A stretch of 45,298 bases of DNA from Sphingomonadales bacterium (GCA_018971065.1 JAGWVC010000020.1:1-45298); one strand, 5' to 3'. Shown: positions 1 to 9,499, numbered from the stretch's first letter. The notes: a model not told the origin generated them from the sequence alone. A program made the numbers and translations.

Positions 1-2520
1 CTGTATATCTCCGACCACCCGCTCGATTGCCTGACGTGCAGCGCCAACAACGACTGCGAATTGCAGGACACCGCCGCGCAAGTCGGGCTGCGCGATGTGC
101 GGCACGGCTATGCCGGGGCCAATCACCTCGCAGCGGCGACGGACAGCTCGAACCCCTATTTCGATTTCGACCCGGCCAAGTGCATCGTTTGCTCGCGCTG
201 CGTGCGCGCCTGCGAGGAGCAACAGGGCACTTTCGCGCTGACCATCGCGGGCAAGGGGTTCGGTTCGCAAGTCTCGGCCGGGCTGGCATCGGACGATTTC
301 CTGTCGTCCGAATGCGTGTCGTGCGGGGCGTGCGTGGCGGCCTGCCCGACGGCGGCGCTGAACGAGAAGGCGGTGGCTGAGATCGGCAAGCCCGAGCGCG
401 CAGTGGTGACAACCTGCGCCTATTGCGGCGTCGGTTGCACCTTCCGGGCAGAGCTGCGCGGGCAGCAACTGGTGCGCATGGTGCCGTGGAAGGACGGCAA
501 GGCCAATCGCGGCCACTCCTGCGTCAAGGGTCGGTTTGCGTGGGGTTATGCCCACCACAAGGACCGCATAACCGCGCCGATGATCCGCGAACGCATCGAC
601 CAGCCCTGGCGCGAGGTGAGCTGGGACGAGGCGATCGCGTTCACCGCCGACCGCCTGCACGCCATCAAGGCGCAACACGGCGCGCGCGCGCTGGGCGGCA
701 TCACCTCCAGCCGCTGCACCAACGAGGAAGCGTTCCTGGTCCAGAAGCTGGTGCGCGGCGGCTTCGGCAGCAACAACGTCGATACCTGCGCGCGGGTTTG
801 CCATTCGCCCACCGGCTATGGCCTGTCGAAGGCGTTCGGAACCAGCGCCGGGACGCAGGACTTCGACAGCGTCGAGGACAGCGACGTCATCCTGATCATC
901 GGCGCGAACCCCACCGACGGGCACCCGGTGTTCGCCAGTCGCGTGAAGAAGCGGTTGAGGCAGGGGGCGAAGCTGATCGTCATCGATCCGCGCCGGATCG
1001 ACATGGTGCGATCGCCGCACGTCGCCGCCGATTTCCACCTGCCGCTGCAGCCCGGCACCAACGTCGCGATCATGACCGCGCTGGCGCATGTCATCGTCAC
1101 CGAAGGGCTGGCGAATGAAGCGTTCGTGCGCGAGCGCTGCGACTGGGACGAGTATCAGGACTGGGCGCGCTTCGTGGCCGATCCGCGCCATTCGCCCGAG
1201 ACGCTGGAAGCGGTGACGCGGGTTCCCGCCGATCAGGTGCGCGGGGCGGCGCGGCTGTTCGCCACCGGCGGTAACGCTGCCATCTACTATGGTCTTGGCG
1301 TCACCGAGCACAGCCAGGGTTCCAGCACGGTGCTGGCCATTGCCAACCTGGCGATGGCGACCGGCAACATCGGCCGGCGCGGCGTCGGCGTGAATCCGCT
1401 GCGCGGGCAGAACAACGTGCAAGGGTCCTGCGACATGGGCAGTTTTCCGCACGAACTGTCGGGCTATCGCCACATATCCAGCCCCGAAACCCGCGCGCTG
1501 TTCGAGGCCGAATGGGGCACCGCGCTGGACCCCGAGCCCGGCCTGCGCATCCCCAACATGCTGGATGCGGCGGTCGATGGCAGCTTCCGCGCGCTCTACA
1601 TCCAGGGCGAGGACATTCTCCAGTCCGACCCCAACACCCACCACGTGGCCGCCGGGCTGGCGGCGATGGACTGCGTGATCGTCCACGACCTGTTCCTGAA
1701 CGAGACCGCGAACTATGCGCACGTGTTCCTGCCGGGCAGCACGTTCCTGGAGAAGACCGGCACGTTCACCAACGCCGAGCGCCGTATCCAGATGGTGCGG
1801 AGGGTGATGGACCCGGCCAATGGATTCGAGGACTGGCAGGTGACGCAACTGCTGGCCAACGCGATGGGGCTGGACTGGACCTATCGCCACGCCAGCGAGA
1901 TCATGGACGAGATCGCCCGGCTGACGCCCACGTTCGCCGGGGTCAGCCACGCCCGGCTCGATGCCGAGGGTGGGCTGCAATGGCCGGTGAACGACGCCGC
2001 GCCCGACGGCAGCCCGATCATGCACGTCGATGGTTTCGTGCGCGGAAAAGGCAAGTTCATCGTCACCGAATACATCCCCACCGACGAGCGGACCGGCCCG
2101 CGTTTCCCGCTGCTGCTGACCACCGGCCGCATCCTCAGCCAGTACAACGTCGGCGCGCAGACCCGGCGCACCGCGAACATCGCGTGGCATGAGGAGGACG
2201 TGCTGGAAATCCACCCGCTCGATGCCGAGAACCGGGGCCTGCAATCGGGCGACTGGGTGCGCCTGGCCAGCCGCGCCGGCGAAACCACGCTGCGGGCGCT
2301 GATCACTGACCGCGTGGCGCCGGGGGTGGTCTACACCACCTTCCACCACCCCGACACGCAGGCCAACGTCGTCACCACCGAGAACAGCGACTGGGCCACC
2401 AACTGCCCCGAATACAAGGTGACCGCCGTCCAGGTCGCGCCATCGAACGGTCCGTCCGAATGGCAGCGCGCGTATGCGGCCCAGGCAATGTCCGCGCGGC
2501 GGGTGGAGGCGGCCGAATGA
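1..2520 (+). CDS. fdsA: NAD-dependent formate dehydrogenase, alpha (catalytic) subunit, 5' truncated
   Basis: The frame is open from the first base, so the start lies outside; 839 residues are visible. It oxidises formate to CO2 at a Mo-bis-MGD centre in the cytoplasm and passes electrons to the FdsB/FdsG diaphorase. Visible in order: a NuoG-like His-Cys3 cluster (H6, C10, C13, C19), two 4Fe-4S ferredoxin motifs (CIVCSRCVRAC and CVSCGACVAAC), the molybdopterin-domain 4Fe-4S motif starting CAYCGVGC, and the Mo ligand in TCARVCH. That ligand codon (799-801) is TGC, so it is Cys and not selenocysteine. The C-terminal part is the dinucleotide-binding domain. Only the N-terminal 2Fe-2S part is missing. 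fdsD follows with an ATGA overlap. fdsG and fdsB would be expected upstream, outside the window. Confidence 0.95.
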   Translation: MYISDHPLDCLTCSANNDCELQDTAAQVGLRDVRHGYAGANHLAAATDSSNPYFDFDPAKCIVCSRCVRACEEQQGTFALTIAGKGFGSQVSAGLASDDFLSSECVSCGACVAACPTAALNEKAVAEIGKPERAVVTTCAYCGVGCTFRAELRGQQLVRMVPWKDGKANRGHSCVKGRFAWGYAHHKDRITAPMIRERIDQPWREVSWDEAIAFTADRLHAIKAQHGARALGGITSSRCTNEEAFLVQKLVRGGFGSNNVDTCARVCHSPTGYGLSKAFGTSAGTQDFDSVEDSDVILIIGANPTDGHPVFASRVKKRLRQGAKLIVIDPRRIDMVRSPHVAADFHLPLQPGTNVAIMTALAHVIVTEGLANEAFVRERCDWDEYQDWARFVADPRHSPETLEAVTRVPADQVRGAARLFATGGNAAIYYGLGVTEHSQGSSTVLAIANLAMATGNIGRRGVGVNPLRGQNNVQGSCDMGSFPHELSGYRHISSPETRALFEAEWGTALDPEPGLRIPNMLDAAVDGSFRALYIQGEDILQSDPNTHHVAAGLAAMDCVIVHDLFLNETANYAHVFLPGSTFLEKTGTFTNAERRIQMVRRVMDPANGFEDWQVTQLLANAMGLDWTYRHASEIMDEIARLTPTFAGVSHARLDAEGGLQWPVNDAAPDGSPIMHVDGFVRGKGKFIVTEYIPTDERTGPRFPLLLTTGRILSQYNVGAQTRRTANIAWHEEDVLEIHPLDAENRGLQSGDWVRLASRAGETTLRALITDRVAPGVVYTTFHHPDTQANVVTTENSDWATNCPEYKVTAVQVAPSNGPSEWQRAYAAQAMSARRVEAAE

Positions 2521-2738
2521 GTGGGGAAACCACCGCTCATCTCGTGCGGATGGCGAACCAGATTGCCGCCAACCTTGCCGCCCGGGGCGAGGAAACCGCG
2601 ATTGCCGAAACCGCCGAGCACATCCGGCTTTATTGGGACCCGCGCATGAAAGCCGGCATTCGCGCCGCGCCCGAGGGCCTTTCCCCGATCGCCCGGGCCG
2701 CGCTCCAGCGGCTGGTCGAACAGCAGGAACCGCAATGA
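2517..2738 (+). CDS. fdsD: Formate dehydrogenase delta subunit
   Basis: 73 residues. The ATG at 2517 overlaps the fdsA stop (ATGA); an upstream in-frame start at 2460 would lie inside fdsA and is not needed. FdsD is the small subunit of soluble NAD-linked formate dehydrogenases, thought to help assembly or stability of the complex. The family pattern is visible: LVRMANQIAANL near the N-terminus, then AEHIRLYWDPRM and a Leu-rich C-terminal helix. Its position directly behind fdsA is usual for the family. The fdhD/fdsC sulfurtransferase that often sits nearby is not present downstream. Confidence 0.92.
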   Translation: MSGETTAHLVRMANQIAANLAARGEETAIAETAEHIRLYWDPRMKAGIRAAPEGLSPIARAALQRLVEQQEPQ

Positions 2739-3145
2739 ACCGCGATGCAACCACCCGCCTGCTCGAACGCTATTACGCGGCCTTCAACGCCGGCGATTGG
2801 GAGGCGATGCTCGATTGCCTTGCCGAGGATGTCGCGCACGACCTGAACCAGGGTGACCGGCAGGTGGGCAAGGCGGCGTTCCGCGAATTTCTTGGCCATA
2901 TGGAGCGCTGCTATCGCGAACGGCTTGAAGACATCGTGCTGATGGTGGCCGGGGACGGCAGCCGCGCCGCCGCCGAATTCGTGGTCCACGGCACCTATCT
3001 TGCCACCGACGAGGGGCTGCCGGATGCGGACGGGCAGACCTACGTGTTGCCGGCGGGGGCGTTTCTGGCCGTGGCGGAGGGGCGGATCACGCGCCTGACG
3101 ATGTACTACAATCTGGAGGACTGGACGCGACAGGTGGCGGGTTGA
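2735..3145 (+). CDS. Ketosteroid isomerase-related protein (SnoaL/NTF2-like fold)
   Basis: 136 residues; the ATG at 2735 overlaps the fdsD stop (ATGA). It is a single cone-shaped NTF2-like domain beginning LLERYYAAFNAGDWEAM, then a core with DVAHDLNQG, FLGHMERCYRERL, EFVVHGTYLATDEGLP and a terminal TMYYNLEDW. I recognise this as the conserved 'ketosteroid isomerase-related' family. A true steroid isomerase role is not shown; the family's substrate is unknown to me. It is translationally coupled to a GNAT acetyltransferase and a nitrilase-family enzyme, suggesting the three act on the same small molecule, perhaps in amide or amine metabolite repair. Confidence 0.85.
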   Translation: MNRDATTRLLERYYAAFNAGDWEAMLDCLAEDVAHDLNQGDRQVGKAAFREFLGHMERCYRERLEDIVLMVAGDGSRAAAEFVVHGTYLATDEGLPDADGQTYVLPAGAFLAVAEGRITRLTMYYNLEDWTRQVAG

Positions 3146-3732
3146 TGGCCGTCGAGGTTCGCCGCCTGACCGGAAGCGAGATTGCCGCCGCGCTGGATGC
3201 CATTGCCGGGCTGCGGATCGCGGTCTTTGCCGACTACCCCTACCTCTATGACGGTTCACGCGACTACGAGGCCCGTTACCTTGCCGAATATGTCGAGGCA
3301 CCCGATGCGGTGCTGATTGCCGCGTTCGCCGACGGTCGCATGGTGGGGGCAGCGACCGCCGCGCCGATGGCGCATCAGAAGCCGGAATTCCGCGCGCCGT
3401 TCGAGGCCCGTGGAGTGGACACGGGCCGGTTGTTCTATTTCGGTGAAAGCGTCTTGCTTCCCGAATATCGCGGCAAGGGCATCGGTCATGCCTTCTTCGA
3501 CCAGCGTGAGGCACACGCCCTTGAACGCGGCGCGAACGCGACATGCTTCGCCGCCGTGGTGCGCGAGGACGATCATCCGGCACGCCCGGCCGACTACATG
3601 CCGCTGGACCGGTTCTGGACCGGGCGCGGCTATGCGGTGATCCCCGGCCTGCTGACCGAACTCGACTGGAAGGAGCACGGCGAGGCAGGGGAAAGCGCCA
3701 AGCGCATGCAGTACTGGCTGCGGCGATGGTGA
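3145..3732 (+). CDS. GNAT family N-acetyltransferase
   Basis: 195 residues. An ATG at 3145 shares one base with the preceding stop (TGATG); a TTG three bases earlier is possible but less likely. The GNAT acetyl-CoA loop is seen as LLPEYRGKGIGHAFFDQRE (motif A, R/Q-x-x-G-x-G/A), about residues 108-126, followed by an alpha helix and the FAAVVREDDHP segment. Substrate unknown. The next gene is a nitrilase-family enzyme. GNAT and nitrilase domains are known as a single fused protein in other bacteria; here they are adjacent overlapping genes, which suggests a shared job on an amide/amine substrate. Confidence 0.85.
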   Translation: MAVEVRRLTGSEIAAALDAIAGLRIAVFADYPYLYDGSRDYEARYLAEYVEAPDAVLIAAFADGRMVGAATAAPMAHQKPEFRAPFEARGVDTGRLFYFGESVLLPEYRGKGIGHAFFDQREAHALERGANATCFAAVVREDDHPARPADYMPLDRFWTGRGYAVIPGLLTELDWKEHGEAGESAKRMQYWLRRW

Positions 3733-4625
3733 ACTGGCGGATCGCGGCGGCGCAGTACCCGATCGACCGGCTGGCTGACTGGGCGGATTATGAAGCGAAG
3801 ATCGCGCGCTGGGTGGGTGAGGCTGCCGCAGGGCGCGCCCGGCTGGCGATGTTTCCCGAATATGGGGCGATGGAGCTGGCCTCGCTCGATCCCGCGACCA
3901 GCGGCAGCCTGGCGGGATCGCTGGCAGCGGTGGCCGCGCTGCTGCCGCGCGTGGATCACCTGCACGCCAGGCTTGCCCGGCAGCACGGCATGTACATCCT
4001 GGCCGCGAGTTCGCCGCGCCGGTGTGCGGACGGTCGCTATCGCAACACGGCGCGTCTGTTCGCGCCCGATGGTCGATCCGGCTGGCAGGACAAGCTCATC
4101 ATGACGCGCTTCGAGCGCGAGGCATGGCACGTATCGGCGGGAGACCGTCTGACGGTGTTCGAGACGGACCTGGGCCGCATCGCGGTGTTGATCTGTTATG
4201 ACAGCGAATTCCCGCTGCTGGCGCGCGCGGCGTGCGAAGCCGGCGCGGAGGTCATCCTGGTGCCGAGCTGCACCGACACCGCGCACGGTTACTGGCGTGT
4301 CCGCCTTGGCTGCCAGGCGAGGGCGCTGGAAGCGCAGTGCCATGTCATCCAGTCGCCAACCGTGGGCCATGCCGCGTGGTCCCCGGCGGTCGATGTCAAC
4401 GTCGGCGCGGCCGGGGTCTACGGTCCGCCCGATCGGGGGCTGCCGGAAGACGGCGTGCTCGCTGTCGGGTCGATGAATGCGGCTGAATGGCTGTTCGCCG
4501 ATATTGACCTGGAACTGACCGCGCACCTGCGACGCGAGGGCAGTGTCCTCAACGCGCGCGACTGGAGCGAGCAGCCGGGCTCCGGGACCTTGCCCGGGGT
4601 CGATCTCGTCGATCTGCGATCCTGA
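3726..4625 (+). CDS. Carbon-nitrogen hydrolase (nitrilase superfamily)
   Basis: 299 residues; the ATG at 3726 overlaps the end of the GNAT gene by 7 bases, and a GTG at 3729 is an alternative. These enzymes hydrolyse non-peptide C-N bonds of amides through a Glu-Lys-Cys triad. All three appear: Glu in MFPEYGAMEL, Lys in DKLIMTRFERE, and Cys in VLICYDSEFP. The length matches single-domain amidase members. Substrate unknown. The family resembles the nitrilase half of GNAT-nitrilase fusions, in keeping with the upstream neighbour. The pabB gene begins 12 bases after its stop. Confidence 0.88.
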   Translation: MVNWRIAAAQYPIDRLADWADYEAKIARWVGEAAAGRARLAMFPEYGAMELASLDPATSGSLAGSLAAVAALLPRVDHLHARLARQHGMYILAASSPRRCADGRYRNTARLFAPDGRSGWQDKLIMTRFEREAWHVSAGDRLTVFETDLGRIAVLICYDSEFPLLARAACEAGAEVILVPSCTDTAHGYWRVRLGCQARALEAQCHVIQSPTVGHAAWSPAVDVNVGAAGVYGPPDRGLPEDGVLAVGSMNAAEWLFADIDLELTAHLRREGSVLNARDWSEQPGSGTLPGVDLVDLRS

Positions 4626-4637
4626 GCGGCGTGGACC

Positions 4638-5876
4638 GTGCCCGAATTGCCCCGAAATCACCAGCCATCGACAAGGAGCCCGCGAGGCTGGGCCGATTTC
4701 CTGGACGACGAATCGTTGCCGGACGCCGACGACATCGGCGCGAGTACGCCCTTCATCATCCTTGACGACGCGCGCGAGGCGGGCGGCGCGTTCGTCCTCG
4801 CGAACCCGTTTCGCGTGCTGGTGGCCCATGCGCCGCACGAGGTGGCGGGCGTTCTCGATGAGGCCAGGCAAGCGGTTCGCAATGGCGCCCTTGTCGCCGG
4901 GTATCTGGCTTATGAGGCTGGGATCGCATTCGAGCCCCGCCTTGACGGCAGGCTGCCGCTTTCGCCCGGGCAACCGTTGGTCTGGCTGGGTTGTTTCTCG
5001 AGCATCGCCCGGCTGAATCTGGACCGTCACGCCAGCGGGGTGCCCCGGGAGCCGGACGTGGCCGTCGGCAGGGCGTCGTCTGGCACGGGATACCAGCAGG
5101 CGATCCGGTCCGTGCTTCGCTACATCGACGACGGCGACATCTATCAGGCGAACCTCACGTTCCAGTCCGATGTCGAATTCGGTCCGGGCAGCCTGGTGGG
5201 GCATTACCTTCGCCTGCGCAGCCGCCAGCAGGCGGGCTGGGGCGGGCTGGTCTGGACCGGCGCGCAGTGGCTGCTTTCGTTTTCTCCGGAGCAGTTCTTC
5301 TCGATGCAGGGCGGGCGGGTGCAGTCGCGGCCGATGAAGGGCACCAGTGCCCGCGCATCGGACCCGGCAGCAGACCGGGCGGCGCGCGAAAGGCTGGTGG
5401 CGTGCGGCAAGGAACGCGCGGAAAACCTGATGATCGTCGATCTGATCCGGAATGACCTGAGCCGGATTGCCATTCCCGGCACGGTCAAGGTTCCAGAGCT
5501 GTTCGCCGTCGAAACCTATCCGACCGTTCACCAGATGACCTCGCTGGTGACGGCGGAACTGCTGGCCGACAAGGACGCGTTCGATGTCATTCGCGCCTGC
5601 TTTCCGTGCGGGTCGATTACCGGCGCGCCAAAGATACGCGCGATGGAGATCATCGCCGAGATCGAGCAAGCGCCGCGCGGGCCTTACACCGGTTCGATGG
5701 GATTGATCCGATCGGCCGATTCAGCCGCGTTCAACGTCCTGATCCGGACCCTTGTCAAAGCCGACAGCGGACCGGTCGGATCGATCGGCGTCGGCTCCGG
5801 CATAACCGCCGGTTCGAATCCGGCTTCAGAGTGGGCGGAATGTCGAACCAAGCTCAAGTTCGTCGATTGCGGGTAA
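4638..5876 (+). CDS. pabB: Aminodeoxychorismate synthase component I
   Basis: 412 residues from a GTG at 4638; no strong ribosome site is seen, and translation may be coupled to the gene 12 bases upstream. PabB converts chorismate and ammonia to 4-amino-4-deoxychorismate for folate synthesis. The C-terminal chorismate-binding domain shows PMKGTSAR (with the active-site Lys), ERAENLMIVDLIRNDL, VETYPTVHQM, FPCGSITGAPKIRAMEII and GVGSGIT. The N-terminal domain (about residues 30-140) is the shorter PabB type and not the TrpE regulatory type. No PabC aminotransferase domain is fused at the C-terminus. The PMKGT and GSITGAPK signatures favour PabB over TrpE or isochorismate synthase. Confidence 0.88.
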   Translation: MPELPRNHQPSTRSPRGWADFLDDESLPDADDIGASTPFIILDDAREAGGAFVLANPFRVLVAHAPHEVAGVLDEARQAVRNGALVAGYLAYEAGIAFEPRLDGRLPLSPGQPLVWLGCFSSIARLNLDRHASGVPREPDVAVGRASSGTGYQQAIRSVLRYIDDGDIYQANLTFQSDVEFGPGSLVGHYLRLRSRQQAGWGGLVWTGAQWLLSFSPEQFFSMQGGRVQSRPMKGTSARASDPAADRAARERLVACGKERAENLMIVDLIRNDLSRIAIPGTVKVPELFAVETYPTVHQMTSLVTAELLADKDAFDVIRACFPCGSITGAPKIRAMEIIAEIEQAPRGPYTGSMGLIRSADSAAFNVLIRTLVKADSGPVGSIGVGSGITAGSNPASEWAECRTKLKFVDCG

Positions 5877-6100
5877 GCCGGGCTTGCAGCGGGCGCCGCG
5901 ACATCCAGTCAATCGCGGGCCGATTCGCCTGACCGGGCTGCGGTGATCGCCTCACCCCATTGATACATGTAAATAAATCAGGCGGCTGCTCGATCATCTG
6001 GCGCATGAATAGGTGTTTATCGATTCAATCGGTAAGACGTTCACGGAACTCCCCGCTAGGTGCAGCATCAACTTGCCGCGCACCATAAAGGGGAGGAACC

Positions 6101-8533
6101 ATGCGCCAGACCTTCAAGCTTTCCGCCGCGTTCGGCGTGTCTGTGCTGGCGCTCGCGCTGGGCACCTCGGTTGCCCGTGCCGCCGACGATCCGTCCGCCG
6201 AAATCGTCGTGACCGCGCAGAAGCGCACCGAAAAGATGCAGGACATCCCGGTCGCGGTGTCAGTGCTGTCGAGCAAGGCGCTGCAGGACCAGCATGTCAC
6301 CGACATTTCCGACATCAACAAGGTGGTGCCGTCGGTCGAAATCAAGGGCACTTTCAACGGCCGCGTTCCCTACGGCATGCGCGGTATCTCCACCAACGCC
6401 AACGAAGGCGCGATCGGCCTGACTTCGGGCGTGAACGTCGAGATCGACGGGGTTCCGGTGCCGGCCGACAGCTTCGCGGCCAACACGCTGTCCGACGTGG
6501 CGCAGCTTGAGGTGCTGAAGGGCCCGCAGGCGACGCTGGGCGGCCGCACTGCCTCGGCGGGAACGATCAACTTCGTCACCAACGGTCCGACGAACATCCT
6601 CAAGGCCTCGGCGACCGGCATGGTCACCAACGACAAGGAATGGCGCATCGATGCCGCCGTTTCCGGGCCGATCGCGAATGGCCTGAGCTTCAGCCTGGCC
6701 GGCTATATCGGCAAGACCACTTACCCGATCTACAACTATGTCCAGAAATTCAATTCCTCGGCGGACAGCGGTTCGATCCGTGGCAAGCTGAAGTACGAGT
6801 CCGGCAATTTCGACATGCTGTTGACCGGCCACTACGCGTTGATGAAATCGCACGGTGACAACTTCGTCATGCAGTACATGACGCCGGGCGCGACGGTGTT
6901 CCCGTTCGTGTTTGCGCCCGCCGTGCAGCCGTCGGCCACCTATCCCTATCCGATCTATTATGGCAACACCACGGTCGGCTCGCCGGTCAACATGCGCTCA
7001 CGCTATCAGGATGCCGATGGCTCGGTGGTGCTGAACTATCACCTCGGTGGAACCACACTTAGCTCGACGACCACCTATTTCCGCGAGAACCAGTTCCAGA
7101 ACCAGGACATCTTCCTGTCGAACCTCTACTTCTGGAACGCCTCGTTCGCCGGCCTGCGCGGGTTCCTTACCTCGATTGGCGTGCCGGCGGCGGCGCAGCC
7201 GAACCCGCCGACGTTCGACAACCTCCAGTCCGCCAATGGCAAGGTCAAGCAGTGGAGGCAGGAGTTCAAGGTGGCGACCGATGCCAGCCAGCCGATCAGT
7301 GGGCTGGCGGGGCTGTATTATGCCGACACCCAGGTGCAGGTGCATGGCTACAACGGCTGGGTGGGCAACCAGCAGGGCAAGCTCAACATCAGCGACACCA
7401 AGAGCTATGCGATCTATGGCCGGGTCACCGCCAAGCTCGATGAGCAGTTCTCGGTGATTGCCGGCCTGCGCTACAACTGGGACAAGTTGAGCTGGAACAA
7501 CACCGAACTGCCGATCAACTTCGCGACGGGTGATGTCTATGGCACCGGTCCGGGCACGGCGCCCGGCGATGGCGGCTATCTGATCATGAGCCCGACCTGC
7601 AACCCGGGGACGGGGTGCCAGTGGATACTGCATGACAGCTCGGGCACGCTGGTGGGCGACGTTTCGCTGCAGTATCATCCCGGCAAGGATGCCATGCTCT
7701 ATGCGTCGTACACGCGCGGCTACAAGCCACGGGCGTACAACACCGCGCACGACTGGCAGTCTCCGCAGGCCAATCCCGCAGCCAGCGACGCGCTGTTCCT
7801 GACGCCGACCGAGAAGGAACGCATCAACAGCTTCGAGGTGGGCCTGAAGTCGAGCCTGCTCGACCATCGCCTGACGTTCAACGCGGCGGCGTTCTACACC
7901 AGGTACAGCGGCTATCAGGCGCAGATCTTCGATAACACCAAGCTTCAGGGCATCCTGCTGCTGAAGAACGCCGATGCGCGCACGGCTGGTGTCGAGATCG
8001 AGACCAACTATCGTGCCGGCAACACCAGCATCGGCGTTTCGGCCGCCTATATCGATGCCAGGTTCACGAACTTCCCCGGTGCGCAGTGCTATCCGACGCA
8101 GACGGTGGCGCAAGGGTGCGTTGGCGGGGCGCAAAGCCTGTCCGGCCATTCGCTGCCCGATAGCCCCAAGTTCAAGTTGAACGCCAACGTGCAGCAGGTG
8201 GTGCCGCTGGGGAACGTCAACCTGCTGCTGGGCGGCAACCTGTCGTATCGTGGTGACACCATGCTGCAGGCGAACGGCAATCCGCAGACGATGCAGCCCG
8301 GTTTCGCGCTGCTTGACCTCAGCGTGGGCGTGCAGACCAAGGACCAGCGGATCACCGCGACGTTCTTCGTCAACAACGTCACCGATCACTTCTATGTCAC
8401 CAACGCCGAGGACTTCTTCTCGGGCGCGTTCGGGCCGGCCAGTGGCGCGGCGGGGGCTGCGAATGTCGTGATCGGCCAGCCGGCACGCGATGCGCAGCGC
8501 TACTTCGGTGGCCGCATTTCGTTCAAGTACTGA
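6101..8533 (+). CDS. TonB-dependent outer-membrane receptor
   Basis: 810 residues with a strong ribosome site (GGGGAGG at 6090-6096). A Sec signal peptide ends near ARA-ADDP (about residue 28). It is followed at once by AEIVVTAQKRTEKMQDIPVAVSV, the sphingomonad-type plug start, a plug with GVNVEIDGVPVPADSF and LSDVAQLEVLKGPQ to about residue 165, then a 22-strand-type barrel ending in the aromatic FGGRISFKY. It imports a large substrate across the outer membrane using TonB energy. The ligand cannot be read from sequence. The next genes are a sugar-acid-type dehydrogenase and a LysR regulator, followed by an aromatic ring-cleavage region, so a plant aromatic or glycoside ligand is more likely than a siderophore. 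No FecI/FecR pair is present. Confidence 0.93.
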   Translation: MRQTFKLSAAFGVSVLALALGTSVARAADDPSAEIVVTAQKRTEKMQDIPVAVSVLSSKALQDQHVTDISDINKVVPSVEIKGTFNGRVPYGMRGISTNANEGAIGLTSGVNVEIDGVPVPADSFAANTLSDVAQLEVLKGPQATLGGRTASAGTINFVTNGPTNILKASATGMVTNDKEWRIDAAVSGPIANGLSFSLAGYIGKTTYPIYNYVQKFNSSADSGSIRGKLKYESGNFDMLLTGHYALMKSHGDNFVMQYMTPGATVFPFVFAPAVQPSATYPYPIYYGNTTVGSPVNMRSRYQDADGSVVLNYHLGGTTLSSTTTYFRENQFQNQDIFLSNLYFWNASFAGLRGFLTSIGVPAAAQPNPPTFDNLQSANGKVKQWRQEFKVATDASQPISGLAGLYYADTQVQVHGYNGWVGNQQGKLNISDTKSYAIYGRVTAKLDEQFSVIAGLRYNWDKLSWNNTELPINFATGDVYGTGPGTAPGDGGYLIMSPTCNPGTGCQWILHDSSGTLVGDVSLQYHPGKDAMLYASYTRGYKPRAYNTAHDWQSPQANPAASDALFLTPTEKERINSFEVGLKSSLLDHRLTFNAAAFYTRYSGYQAQIFDNTKLQGILLLKNADARTAGVEIETNYRAGNTSIGVSAAYIDARFTNFPGAQCYPTQTVAQGCVGGAQSLSGHSLPDSPKFKLNANVQQVVPLGNVNLLLGGNLSYRGDTMLQANGNPQTMQPGFALLDLSVGVQTKDQRITATFFVNNVTDHFYVTNAEDFFSGAFGPASGAAGAANVVIGQPARDAQRYFGGRISFKY

Positions 8534-8563
8534 CGGGGAATACAGATTGCGGCAGGAGCAGCC

Positions 8564-9484
8564 ATGAACATCGTGGTGACCGGGGCCGGGGGCTTTGTCG
8601 GCCGGCAGATCGTGGCGCGGCTGCTGGCGCGGGGCGATGCGGTGACGGCGATCGACACCGTCGCGGCGGGTATTCCCGACGGTGCGCGGGTGGTGGCCGG
8701 CGATCTGGGTGATGGCGCGGTGCGCGCGGCGGCGCTGGCCGGCGGGTGCGATGCGGTGATCCATCTGGCGACGGTGCCGGGCGGGGCGGCCGAGGCGGAC
8801 CCGGCGGCATCGCGCCGGATCAACATCGATGCGATGTACGACCTGTTGCTGGAAGCGGCGGCGGCGGGGAAGCGCCCGCGCTTCGTCTATGCCAGTTCGA
8901 TCGCGGTCTATGGCGATCCGCTGCCGGCGTTCGTCGATGACGCGACGCCGCTGGCGCCGAAGATGATCTATGGCGGCCACAAGGCGATGATGGAGCATGC
9001 GGTGGCGATGTTCAGCCATCGCAGCCTGATCGAAGGCGTGACGGTGCGGCTGCCCGGCATCCTGGCGCGGCCCAAGGGGCCTTCGGGCATGAAATCCGCG
9101 TTTATGAGCGACCTGTTCCATGCGTTGAAGGCCGGCGCGGAATTCACCTGTCCGGTCTCGCCCGGGGCGACGATCTGGGCGGAATCGGTGGCGCGCTGCG
9201 CCGACAATTTCATCGCCGCGCTGTCGCTGGACACCGCGCTGCTGCCGTCGGGCCGGGCGGTGACGCTGCCGGCGCTGCGGGTGACGATGGGCGATCTTGG
9301 GGCCGAGATTGCGCGGCAGTGCGGGGTTTCCGGTGCGCTGGTGCGCTATCAGCCGGATGCCGCGCTGGAAGCCGCGTTCGGTGCGCAGCCGCCGTTGGCG
9401 ACGCGGGCCGCAGAGCGCGCCGGGTTTGCCCATGACGGCGATCTTGCTACACTTGTCGCCAGCGCGCTTGCGACGCTCGGATAA
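8564..9484 (+). CDS. NAD-dependent epimerase/dehydratase (extended SDR, DenD-like)
   Basis: 306 residues, starting 30 bases after the TonB receptor gene. The extended-SDR Rossmann motif TGAGGFVG is at residues 6-13. The catalytic triad region shows YASSIAVYG with the Ser, and YGGHKAMMEH with the Tyr-x3-Lys. The central segment RLPGILARPKGPSGMKSAFMS and the following IWAESVARCADN resemble D-erythronate dehydrogenase (DenD)-type enzymes, but the exact substrate is not known. It may oxidise or epimerise a sugar or sugar acid released from the ligand of the upstream receptor. The LysR gene begins 15 bases downstream, so the three genes may be one unit. Confidence 0.82.
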   Translation: MNIVVTGAGGFVGRQIVARLLARGDAVTAIDTVAAGIPDGARVVAGDLGDGAVRAAALAGGCDAVIHLATVPGGAAEADPAASRRINIDAMYDLLLEAAAAGKRPRFVYASSIAVYGDPLPAFVDDATPLAPKMIYGGHKAMMEHAVAMFSHRSLIEGVTVRLPGILARPKGPSGMKSAFMSDLFHALKAGAEFTCPVSPGATIWAESVARCADNFIAALSLDTALLPSGRAVTLPALRVTMGDLGAEIARQCGVSGALVRYQPDAALEAAFGAQPPLATRAAERAGFAHDGDLATLVASALATLG

Positions 9485-9499
9485 CAAAGGGAGAGTGCC

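Noticed and set aside
799..801. Possible selenocysteine in formate dehydrogenase
   Set aside because: The codon at the Mo ligand is TGC, so the enzyme is the Cys form.
3630..5669. Long open frame of 679 codons on the minus strand across the nitrilase and pabB genes
   Set aside because: It is antisense to two genes with clear catalytic motifs. The translation is Arg/Pro/His-rich with no recognisable domain, as expected from GC-rich codon bias.
6021..6031. Short dyad CGATT-C-AATCG in the leader of the TonB receptor
   Set aside because: The arms are only 5 bp and no second copy or promoter alignment supports it. It is not strong enough to list as an operator.
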